Part shown: positions 43,280 through 53,035 of the stretch, one piece after another
Layout: each line of letters starts with the position of its first letter
Numbering within the stretch: the first letter of the stretch is position 1
Assembly (NCBI GenBank): GCA_030272155.1
Contig: CP126206.1
Location: 3,100,001-3,164,000 of the forward strand
Direction: 5' to 3'
DNA: 64,000 nt
From: Tetradesmus obliquus
Taxonomy: Eukaryota > Chlorophyta > Chlorophyceae > Sphaeropleales > Scenedesmaceae
Position numbers and translations under genes: made by a program
Notes under the pieces: model-generated
Databases searched by the model: none
What the model was told of the DNA's origin: nothing
What the model saw: only the letters and a program-made list of their open reading frames with translations

Positions 43280-45587
43280 TCAGCAAAAGCCCTTCAGGCC
43301 AGTGGCATCCAGCACAAAATCATCCACAGAGAACCCGGGGGACACCTGCAGCTGCGTCCCAAGGCTGGCTGGGACACAGCCTGTCAGTCCCGGGTTGTTG
43401 TACAGGTACAGGTCGGTCAGGGCCTTGAGATTAGCAAAAGAGGCCGGGACGGTTCCTGCAGGTAAGCAGTGCAGCAGCAGTGCATGACAGATATCAGCCC
43501 CGGGTTGTTGTAGAGGTACAGGTCGGTCAGGGCCTTCAGGTTGGCAAAGGAGGCCGGGACAGTTGCTGCATGCAAAGGGGCAGTCCAGCAGCAGCAGCGG
43601 CAGCAGCAGCAGCAACAACAGCAGGACTGGTGTCATACCAAGGCTGTTGTTAGATTTGTACAAATATAGGTCAGTCAGGGCTTAGAGGTTGGCAAAGGAC
43701 GCCGGGACAGTTCCTGCAACCAGGCAGTGCAGCAGCAGCAATGCAGGACAGTGTTGTGCTCTGAGACAGCTGTGCACACACCAGCAAGTACCAAACCTGA
43801 GTATTTGCTGGAGGCCGGGACGGTTCCTGCAAACATGCAGTGCAGCAGCAGTGCGGGCCAGGTTTTGACAATGGGGCCCAACCAACCGGGGTTGGTGATA
43901 GAAAGAACTTGTTTAGGTACACCTAAACCCTAAACCCTAAACCTAAACCTCAAAAAACTGGATCAGCACCTCAAAGACAAGCTGTTGTACATGTGCAGGA
44001 GCAAAACTTTGCTGCCGACACAAACGGAATCAAATGCGCATGCACCCCTGTCACTCATTGCACAAGCCGTGCACACCACACACATAGTGTTTAAGAAGCT
44101 GATGGTTTCTGCAAGCAAGCGTGTGTGGACCTGTACCTTTCAGCGCGTTGTCGTTGAGTGCCAGTTTCTCCAGGTGGCTCATCTTGCCCCAGCTCTCAGG
44201 CAGCGGGCCCTGCAAGCAGCAGCAGCAGCAGCAACAGAGGCAGCAGCAGCAGCAGTTAGTATATCTCTGCAACAGAATTAAACTTCCCCAGCACACAAAG
44301 CATTGTAGCAGACTTGCACAGCATACCCGCAAACTGTCAACACAGCTCACCTCGCAGCTGTTGCACTTGGCCCACAGCTGCCTCTGAGCAAGCATCTCAT
44401 CAACACTCCAACCAGTAGGCTTGATGAACAGCCAACGCACAAACACAACAGCCGCAAAAACAATACAAAAATCACCTCACCTCAAAGCCGTTATATTCCG
44501 CCCACAACTCCCTCATAGCAGGCCACTGCGCTCCAACATCTGGAAGGGGGCCTTCAAGGCGGTTTTCAGACACCAGCAGGTGCTGCAGGGACGTTAGCGC
44601 ACCCCATGCTTCTGGCAGCGGACCTGGACAGCAGCAGCAGCGGCAGGATCCATTTGGTGAGTGACCGACGTCTGGCAGCGGGCCCTCCAGCCTGATTTGA
44701 GACACCATCAGACGCTGCAGGGACGTCGGTGCACCCCACGTCTCTGGCAGCGGACCTGTACACAGCAGCAGCAGCAGCAGCAGCAGTGGTTCAAGCAGGC
44801 GCGGGAACAGCATTAAGGATCACAGCAAATGTAACAGCTAAAGCACCAGCAAAAGAACAACAATAACAGGTAACGTGTTGGACCTGTCAGCCAATGTGTT
44901 GCACCTATCAAGAGCAGCACACTCCTCAGCCTTCCGCCTTTGGACCCGTCACAGCCCAGACGTCAGCAGCATTGGGACTGAGGAACATTGCAAAATGACC
45001 AGGAAAGTGACAGGAACAGTGAAACAGTGTAACCGCAGCAAGTAACGGAGCTGTCAGCTGGTTGACATCCAGCAGCCAGCTCCCTCTGCCCAGTGCCCTT
45101 GGACCCCAGAAAAAGCCCTGGCCAGCAGGTAGCAAGGAGGAATTTACAAAGCAACACAAAAAAAACATCAAATGTAACAGAAATAACATCAGAAACACAC
45201 CTGTCAGCTGGTTGACATCCAGCAGCAGCTCCCTCAGTCCAGTGCCTTGGGAGCCCATGCCAGCCTCACTCAGCAGGAAATGCCATGGCAAACTTTGCAA
45301 AGTAACACGTCAGTGACGCCCATAATAACATAGATAACACGAGTGACTCACCTGTCAGCTGGTTGACGTCCAGCAGCAGCTCCCTCAGCCCAGCGCCCTT
45401 GGAGCCCATGCCTGCCCACATCAGCAGAAGGAGCTCTAAGACGTTTTAATGTCACATGAAATGAACATATAAAAAGTAACACAAGTAACATTAGAAGCTC
45501 ACCTGTCAGCTGGTTGACGTCCAGCAGCAGTTCCCTCAGCCCGGTGCCCTTGGAGCCCAATCCGGCCCATGCATCAGGCAGCGGCCT

Positions 45588-45626
<39 letters not shown>

Positions 45627-46066
45627 GCAGCAGCAGCAGAGGCAGCAGCACCAACAGCAGAGAGGTTTATGAACCTCCAACACCTGTCAACATGAAACGT
45701 GTTGCCGTATGACATAACTCCAGCTACAAAGCCCTGCACTCTACACGCCTTCCATGCGCACAGCACACCAGATCGACAGGTACAGCTACTTCAGCACTAC
45801 CAAGTCAGCCCAGGCCTCCTGCAGTGTCGCAGACAGGCCACCTCACGCCAACTCCGACCCCTAACATTTCAGCCGCTTTCAGCACTTCTTAAGACCTGAT
45901 GCATAGTACAACTCACCCCTCAAGCCCGTTATATGAAAGATCCAGTTTCTCCATCACGACCAGGTCTTCCCATGCCTCCGGTAGTGTCCCAGACAGGTCG
46001 TTGTCCCATAGGGACAGCTCTTTGAGGCTGGGACCCAGCTTGGCCCAGGACTCTGGCAGCGTGCCT

Positions 46067-46114
<48 letters not shown>

Positions 46115-46223
46115 GCAGCAGCGGCAGCAGCAGCAGTGGTGTGACAGGGTCTCCCACAGGGACGGCTCCTTAAGGCTGGGACCCAGATCTGCTTAGGACG
46201 CAGGCAGCGTCCCTGCAACAGCA

Positions 46224-46264
<41 letters not shown>

Positions 46265-49200
46265 CAATCAATTCACTTCAAGGTTGCACATTCTTACATC
46301 AGCACGCAGCAACACCTAGCACTGCCACTCTCTGCCGCACTCCTTACACCGAACTTCAAACCCAAGTTCCCGCCCTTACCGTTCAGGAAGTTCTGGGACA
46401 GCTTTATCACCTCCAGCTGTCCCCCGAGTGTGCCCCAGTCAGCAAGGCAAGCCTCCTTTGATCGCATTCATGCGGATGTCATTTGACATCATGTCATTCA
46501 TTTGACATCATTCATTTGACATCATGTCATTTGACATCATGTCATTCATTTGACATCATGTCATTTGACATCATGTCATTCATGCGGATGTCATTTGATC
46601 GCATTCATGCGGATGTCAACCACACGCAGGCCAGGAAGACCCTTGAATGCCGCTGCTAACCACAAATTGTCAGGCCATGCACATTTTCACACTGAACACT
46701 CCTGCCCTCACCATTGAGAAAGTTCTGGGACAGCTTGATGACCTCCAGTTGTCCAGCCAGTGTGCCCCAGTCAGCAGGCAAGCCTCCTTTGATTGCGTTC
46801 ATGCGGATGTCAATCACACGCAAGCCAGGAAGACCCTTGAACGCTGCTGCTGGTGGCAGGGTCCCAGTCAGCACCATCACGTAGGAATCCGTCGTCAGGT
46901 TGACCTGTTAATAACATGAACATGAAAAGTGACAGTAGCAACATATGTAACAAGCGGCTCAGGAGGAAACGTTGACATGGCAGCAGCCAGCACTGCGGAA
47001 GCTGGGCAATATCACATGAAGGTGCTTTGCAATTACTAAGGTCGTCTTTGGAAGCTGGCCAATACCACATGAGCATACAAGGCCCCAGCCAGGGCGATGC
47101 TGCTGCTCTTTCTTGTAAGAGAGAGGAAGGTTACATGTATACATGTAGATCTACATGTAGGCCCTGGCTTTCATCTGCTGTTGCTCACCATCTCCACCAC
47201 CTCTCCCGTGCTGTCGCAGCCGATGTACTTCCAGCTGCAGTAGCCGCGGTTCCTGCCGCCCTCCTCTGTCCATTCCTGCAAACGCAGCGCAGACACAGTC
47301 CTTGTCTGTTCAAAGCAGGTTATGCTGTTATAGTTGCAGTAGCCGCGGCTCTTGCCGCTCTCCTCAGTCCACTCCTACAGTGCACCATGTGCAGAAAAGT
47401 GTGCAGCAGCGCAGGCACATGTCAGATTTGAGATGTCGGTGTTCTGAAGTCAGTCGCAGTAGCCGCGGTTCTTGCCGCTCTCCTCTGTCCATTCCTGCAA
47501 ACGCAACAGCGCAGACACAGTCCTTGTCAGTTCAAAGCAGGTTATGATCTTAAAGTTGCAGTAGCCGCGGTTCGTGCCGCTCTCCTCTGTCCACCCCTAC
47601 AGTGCACCATCTGCAAACGCAGCAGCGCAGACACATGCCTCGTCAGCTCCCTGCTGGTTGCGCTGTTAAGTTGCAGTAGCCGCGGTTCTTGCCGCTCTCC
47701 TCTGTCCACTCCTACAGCAATGCAATGCAGGATAGTGTCCAATCCACAGGCTTGACTGGCAATATTTGCTTCATCTGCGGTTACAGTGATTCCGGCCACA
47801 GCACAGCAGGTGCATATCCTTGTGCACCGACAAGTTGGAGTGCAGCTTTCAGCTGCAGTAGCGAAGCCAGCTGGCCTACCCACAGTAATCAAAGTAACAT
47901 ACAAGTAACAGTAACAGACCAGGCAAATGCCCACACCATGTCAAGAACACCTCCAGGTTCCAATGCAGCCTTCAGCTGCAGCAATGAAGCCAGCTGGCCT
48001 GCCGTCACCAGCCTCAGCAGCAGCAGCACTACCACATGGTCCCTTTCTCATTGTCTCACCGTGTCAAGAACACCTGCAGGGTCCAGCGCAGCCTTCAGCT
48101 GCAGCAGTGACGCCAGCTGCCCTCTGTCACCAGCCTCAGCAGCATCAACAGCAGCAGATGAAAAAACAGCACAGCCAAACAAATCAACACTGCTTTGATG
48201 CACACACACACACACACCTTGTCGAGTACACCTCCAGGGTCCAGTGCAGCTTTCAGCTGCAGCAACGATGACAGCTGGCCCGCGTCGCCGGCCTCAGCAG
48301 CTGTCACCTTGTGCGCAGCAGCAGGCAGCACACTGCTTGTGCGCGGCTTGTAGGTTGACCTGGCTTTGCCGCCATGAGCAGCCTTACCGCCTGTACCAGC
48401 GCAGGAGAAAGAAAGGCAGCAGTAAGCACCAGCGAGGGCAGACAACTGAGTCTTATGTCAACAATAGGCAGCCAAAACCAGCAGGCAGCACAGTGCTTGT
48501 GCGCGGCTTGTACGTTGACCTGGCCTTGCCACCATCAGCAGGGCCACCTGTATGGTATGATGATGAGGAACGAGCACAACACACTCGGGCGGCAGCACAT
48601 AATGAGATTGCTGGCGCAGGACGCAACAACATCAACAGACACAAGAATAAAGCAGTTTGCAGCAGTGAACCACCACCTTTTGCAAAGCAACAGCGGGGCT
48701 GCTGCTATTACGCCGGCAGCACAACAGCAGCAGCAGCGGCAGCAGGGAGGACGCACCTTCTTTCTCTTCCACACTGCTAGCAACTGCAGGTGTTGGCTGT
48801 GGTGTTGGCCCATATCGAGGCTCGGATGTGTGCACTGCTGCTGCTGCTGCTGCTGCTGCTGTCGTGCCATGCGCCATGCTGGTGTGTGCTGCAGCGGTGG
48901 CATGTGTGCCTGCATGCATGCAGCACACCACCTGCCACTGGCTGTGTGCATGTTGTTTACACACATGTGCCACTATCACGGCTGCACATCTGCTGCACAA
49001 AGGACGACAGCGCTCTCACCAGCACCACTCACACTGCAGCATGTACTGTGTAAAGGGCACTGGTCCGCAGAAGCACCCACCTGCTGCCCCGCTTGTGCCA
49101 AGTCCGATACCCAACCCCAGTGCCAGCGCCAGCACCTCCAGCAACACTGTTGCTGGCAGCAGCACTAGGTGAGCACACTCTGGCACACAAACTCTAACAC

Positions 49201-50024
49201 CCCCACATGCTTCCACATACCTGCGGTGCCCCTTGTTCCAAGCCCAACGCCAAGACCCAGAGCCAGTGCCAGCACCGCCAGCAGCAGCAGCACAAGGCTA
49301 GACACAGCTTAAACATTCAATTCTCACAGCCACCCACCCGCGGCGCCCTTTGCACCAAGCCCAATGCCCAGCCCCAGTGCCAGCGCCAGCACCGCCAGCA
49401 GCAGCAGCAGCACTAGGTGAGCACACCGGAACGCAACACAAAGCCTAACACCCCCACCTGCCTCCACATACCTGCAGTTCCCCTTGTTCCAAGCCCAATA
49501 CCCAGCCCCAGGGCCAACGCCAGCACCGCCAGCAGCAGCAGCAGCACCAGCAGCAGCCGGCGGCGGCTCCAGAATTCCTGCCGCAGCACAGCGGAGGGTT
49601 TAAGGGCCCTGAGGGCCGCAAAACCCTTCTTGGGCTGGGGCTTGGCTGCTGCTGCTGCTGCTGCTGCCGGGTGCTGCCCCTCCAGGTCAATGTGTTCCCA
49701 GGCATCTTGAAACACCATCACCTGCAGTCAACAGCAGGATCCTCAGCACGTCCCGTACTTTTCACAATCAAGTCAAGACTCAACAGTAGACGAGGCCGCG
49801 CCACGGTGCTGCATTGCAGAATAAAGGAAGAGGTAGGAGAAAGGAATAGTATTTCAAGAAAGACACACCTTGGCAGGCGCCTTCAGGCCAGGTGCAGCAG
49901 GCTTGTCCTTTGCTGCCTGGTCGGCTGGTGCTGCTGCTGCAGCATCACCCACAATCTCGCTGAGAGGCAGATGCTGCTGCTGCATGGATGCCTTCTCAGC
50001 TCTGGCTTGCTCACTATCAGACAT
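43280..50024 (-). CDS. Type II membrane LRR protein, paralogue 3
   Basis: Minus-strand exons 50024-49869, 49721-49472, 48390-48218, 47275-47189, 46904-46712, 46064-45917, 45585-45503, 44623-44481, 44209-44137 and 43455-43280 join in phase to 493 aa. Residues 1-52 (MSDSEQARAEK) are hydrophilic. A basic stretch (WSRRR) precedes one transmembrane helix at about 108-130 (LLVLLLLLAVLALALG). The LRR N-cap follows (LLQLKAALDPGGVLD, EWTEEGGRNRGYCSWKYIGCD), then about eight plant-type LRRs (LRVIDIRMNAIKGGLP, LKELSLWDNDLSGTLP, LRELLLDVNQLTG). It ends in DATGLKGFC. The architecture matches paralogues 1 and 2, in opposite orientation. No kinase is present. The introns are full of exon copies. The ATG at 50024 is the likely start, since it opens the exon in phase; an upstream ATG in the same frame is possible. 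Confidence 0.83.
43485..43835 (-). repeat. Copies of the LRR3 terminal-exon start
   Basis: The segment encoding TVPASFANLKALTDLYLYNN, preceded by an acceptor, occurs in the used exon (43455) and again upstream in the gene at about 43490-43570, 43640-43715 and, much reduced, 43805-43835. The 43490-43570 copy is almost identical but lacks a donor. Confidence 0.8.
43919..43951. repeat. Interstitial telomere-type repeats (CCCTAAA)
   Basis: The sequence ACCTAAACCCTAAACCCTAA continues into further CCTAAA units. CCCTAAA is the complement of the plant/green-algal telomere unit TTTAGGG. It lies in an intron of LRR paralogue 3. Confidence 0.85.
44640..44760 (-). repeat. Extra copy of the LRR3 GPLPEAWGALTSLQ exon
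   Basis: On the minus strand, 44757 to about 44650 encodes GPLPETWGAPTSLQRL and EGPLPDVG, a close match to the start of the exon 44623-44481. It has an acceptor (GTACAG) but is cut off after PDVG without a clear donor. Confidence 0.8.
45040..45411 (-). repeat. Reiterated LRELLLDVNQLTG exons of LRR3
   Basis: Downstream of the used exon 45585-45503 on the minus strand are three more copies encoding LRELLLDVNQLTG. The first, 45411-45352, has acceptor GGGCAG, donor GTGAGT and 60 bases in a compatible phase, so it could add a 20-residue LRR in frame. The second (about 45260-45195) keeps a GTGTGT donor but not the acceptor. The third (about 45120-45045) has an inserted base. Confidence 0.8.
46215..46262. 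repeat. (CAG)n tracts near LRR3 acceptors
   Basis: CAG runs at 46065-46135 and 46215-46262, and at 45583-45640, are CTG runs on the coding strand directly upstream of splice acceptors. The 46140-46210 segment between the first two is a partial copy of the GPSLKELSLWDN exon. Confidence 0.85.
46375..46640 (-). repeat. Decayed copy of the LRR3 IDIRMNAIKGG exon with TGACATCA repeats
   Basis: The segment 46380-46470 and 46590-46640 matches parts of the exon 46904-46712 (QLEVIKLSQNFLNG and VDIRMNAI). It is split by about 110 bases of tandem TTTGACATCATGTCATTCA units, apparently expanded from the exon's own GCGGATGTC sequence. Confidence 0.8.
47340..47712 (-). repeat. Four extra copies of the EWTEE-GYC exon start
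   Basis: On the minus strand the codons for EWTEESGKNRGYCN recur at about 47712, 47597, 47496 and 47376 before the used exon at 47275. Acceptors vary (CTGTAG or TGCAG) and none of the extra copies has a donor, so they look like incomplete duplicates of an acceptor plus about 45 coding bases. Confidence 0.85.
47800..48150 (-). repeat. Copies of the LRR3 N-cap exon end (LKAALDPGGVLD)
   Basis: Decayed copies of the segment encoding QLSSLLQLKAALDPGGVLD lie at about 48130-48055, 48000-47930 and 47875-47835, following the used exon 48390-48218 on the minus strand. A separate partial copy of that exon's start (GGKARSTYKPRTS) is at about 48535-48480. Confidence 0.75.
49075..49415 (-). repeat. Three extra copies of the LRR3 transmembrane exon core
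   Basis: The codons for LAVLALALGLGIGLGT recur at about 49413-49335, 49293-49219 and 49150-49078 after the used exon 49721-49472. All three keep a GTGGGT or GTATGT donor at the equivalent point. They would give a shortened exon containing only the helix. Confidence 0.83.
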
Positions 50025-52116
50025 CAGTGACAGTGGCCTGTTGTCTCCTTGTTTTGTGTAGTTGTCGCGGAGGCGACTTGGTGCCGAATCCTGTGGAGGC
50101 AGGGTTGCAAGAGGGTGTGTTGTGTCATGACACATAAACACTGGCATGCCCCGGTGTCATTATTTGCAGCTTCTGTTGCCATGTGATGAGGCTGTTATGT
50201 TATGAGGTTGCCATCTGATGAGGCGCTCATCAACTGAGTCGGATTTAGTAACTATTGGTGGGCAAATTTTATTCTTATTGGATCTTTTGGGGGCTGGCAG
50301 CCTGACCTCCAGGCAGCCTGGGGGTCAGCAATGCCTTGAAGGCAGGGCTGGGCGTTAGGGGACTAGGAAGCACTACTTAAACATGATGAACTCATAGTGC
50401 ATGATGACAAAAACTGGAAGTTATACGTATGCTAATGCCTGCAGTAAGAGCGCCGGCGTCACGTGGCCGCAACACAATTGTTGCAACATGCTGTTGGCCC
50501 ATGGATGGCGGCAGCAGCAGCTGCTGCACCCACACAATCGCGCTGTACTGGTCAGCTGTTTGTCATTTTCAGCTATAGTTTTCATAATTTGGCTCATTTA
50601 AGATTCATTTGCAAGGGTATTTGGCAGCAAAGCTTGCTCTGCCAGCTCGAGTGCGATTGCTTGTACTGGCCACTGCCTTGACTCTTTGCTCACCGAAAGC
50701 GGTGTCTTTGTGAAGACAAGACGTCACAATAATAATTGGTGGTAATATCAACGAAAACTGAGGTGCACAATTTGCGGATCGAGCGCTTGTCGCGCGATTG
50801 CAGCTCTGTAGCTGTAATCCCTATCGCATGCTCTGTGATCGTAGTTGCGAGTAAGTGAGCGTTGCTATGCACAAAACAGTACTTGCGGCACACAGAAGCC
50901 ACAATCTTGGTATGGATCGCCGGGGCACGTACGCAGTGTTGCTTACTCAGCGTGCCATTATGGTGAGCACGCGGACCAGATGTGGCCTGTTGCGAGTGCC
51001 AAGCAACTGCAAGCATGTCTTCCGGAATCTGCTGAATCACAATGTTTATGTTGAAACAGTAGTTTCTGTTATGTTCGCAGAACAGTGCACATTACAGGGC
51101 ACCGTGCTAGTGCCAGGTGCTGCTGCTAGTGCCCACATGCATATGCTGCAGTGCGGGGAAGCTGCTGCAGCTGCAAACGCCTAGCAAGGCCATGAAATGC
51201 AGCCTTGGTATGGAACATGCTTAGCATATATTCAGACGGTGTTCTTGAGACGTCTGACCCACCTGTGTGTAGTGAGTACAGCCTCGAAGGCAGGCTGGCA
51301 CTCAGTGCCCTGCAGTGACTGCAGGCATGTAGAGCAGATGTGGAGGCCAGAGCCGGTGCCGCTGCTGATGCTAGCCTGCACTACAGCCTGCACCACGAGC
51401 CGGTGCTGCTGCTGATGCCGGCCTGCACTACAGCCTGCACCACGAGCAGGTGCTGCTGCTGATGCCGGCGTGCACTAAGGCCTGCACTACAGCCTGCACT
51501 ACAGCCTGCACTACAGCCTGCACCACGAGCCGGTGCTGCTGCTGATGCCAACCTGCACTACAGCCTGCACCACGAGCCGGTGCCGCTGCTGATGCTAGCC
51601 TGCACTACAGCCTGCACTACAGCCTGCACAGCGAGCCGGTGCTGCTGCTGATGCCAACCTGCGCTACAACCTGCACCACGAGCAGGTGCTGCTGCTGATG
51701 CTAGCCTGCGCTGCATGCTGGCGCATGCAGAAGTGCCGCCTGGCCCTGCGGTGTTACGGTCGTAACAGGCCCGCCACAGGCGCAGCACCGCTAGCCAGAT
51801 GTTTCCATGCTGTACTTACAGCTGCAGCACCGCAGACAACCAACATCCATGAACAGCTGCTGCTGTACAGTGTCATTGCGGTGCTGCTCCGGGTGCCCTG
51901 GTCAAACAATGCTCTCAGAATGCCGGTTGTTTGTTGGTTCGTCCTGCAGCTAGTGTGAATGCATCTGCCAGGCTTGTGCTGTTGAGCGTATGGTGTGGGC
52001 GGGTGCTGGTGCTGGTGGTGCAGCAAGTCGTGGCTACGGTTGCACTGAAGCTGCAGGAAATCTCAACATCGCGTTCACACAGTAAAGGCCATGCACACAC
52101 CACTTACCAGTAACCC
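50025..52116. other. Intergenic between the divergent LRR3 and LRR-PGG genes
   Basis: The 5' flank of LRR3 (minus) lies at the left. No gene with domain content was found. A 40-44 base tandem repeat fills 51350-51715. The rest is of ordinary composition. Confidence 0.4.
51350..51715 (+). repeat. 40-44 bp imperfect tandem repeat
   Basis: About eight units combine GCCTGCACTACA with CACGAGCCGGTGCTGCTGCT and GATGC. An inner 12-base subunit, GCCTGCACTACA, is itself repeated up to four times near 51478-51522. Open frames on both strands follow from the repeat and are not evidence for a gene. Confidence 0.9.
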
Positions 52117-52416
52117 TATGGGGGCGGTTTATTTGAGACTGAGACACCCAGTTAATCTGTGGAGGGGTACAACCGCTTACCGGGGGTCAAGCTCTTGCCT
52201 ACACGCTGATCAAAGTCACTTGCCGCTCACCCCCCCCCCCCCCCCCCCCCCTCCCTCCCCTGGTAGGCTTTTCCCACCTGTTCAGTGTGCTGACTGGCAG
52301 TGACCACTTTGCTTCCCGCTTATCCCCCCTGGAGCGCATGAATTTCGAGCTCGCTTGTCGCTTACCCCCCCTTCATATTAACTCGGTGTCTCAGTCTCAA
52401 ATAAACCGCCCCCTAT
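52117..52416. mobile_element. 294-bp MITE with 37-bp inverted repeats and TAT target duplication
   Basis: Element 52120-52413 has terminal inverted repeats of 37 bases (52120-52156 and 52377-52413) with one mismatch, starting GGGGGCGGTTTATTTGAGAC. The bases TAT stand on both sides (52117-52119 and 52414-52416). There is no coding capacity. The interior has C-rich blocks, including 22 C at 52230-52251. A three-base duplication with G-rich ends suggests the PIF/Harbinger (Tourist-like) group; this is an inference. Confidence 0.85.
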
Positions 52417-53035
52417 GTTACTTGAGTGGTTACAGGTGTTACTTGCTGTAACTAAATCACTTTCAGTAACCCCCGCGTAGCAGCATAGCCGATCCTAAAA
52501 ACATATCCACGTTTATTGCATGCAACGTATTCGGTTGAGCGATGCTTTGCTCATCTGAACTGCAGTCGCCGGCACCTGATAGCGGGGGTACTCATTGATC
52601 GCACTTGCTGGCTCGTCCCAGGCGATTGTTGCTGCCCACCTGGTGTTTTTGAAAACTAACACTAATTTGTCAGGCTTTCTATGCCCTGTGCTACCAGCCC
52701 ATTCTGCAACTTGGCCTTTGCCACTCTGAGTTCAAGTCACGTGACTCTCGCTCCAAGTGTGCACACTTGGAGCGAGAGTGCCACAATGCAAATCGCATGC
52801 CGGCCAAGCATCGTTAGTCGCTAATCACGTGCATATCGGGTTCCATCCATGTCAAGGTAGCCGAGAAGCTGCTTTGACAGTGCTGCAGTTCAGTCTCAGA
52901 GTTCAGCTGTGCACAACACCCGCTAGGCTGTGTGCATGCTACAGCTGCATGGCATGGCAGTACCTATACGTACTTACAGCACCTGCACGCACGAAGAACA
53001 TTAAAACTAAATGACGTCGTTTGCCTTTCCTGCAG
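52417..53035. other. 5' flank of the LRR-PGG gene
   Basis: No gene was recognised except possible unplaced 5' exons of the next gene. It contains a perfect 36-bp palindrome at 52744-52779. Confidence 0.4.
52744..52779. repeat. Perfect 36-bp palindrome
   Basis: ACTCTCGCTCCAAGTGTG is followed immediately by its exact reverse complement, with no spacer. It lies about 290 bases before the first placed exon of the LRR-PGG gene. Confidence 0.95.

Noticed and set aside
3508-49721. Exon duplications as pure assembly artefact
   Set aside because: Copies differ from each other by substitutions and indels and have different spacing. Erroneous joins would give identical copies. Read-level proof is still lacking.
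52700-52800. tRNA-like GAGTTCAAGTC element
   Set aside because: The similarity to a T-arm is limited to a few bases; the hairpin there is a 36-bp perfect palindrome, not a cloverleaf.
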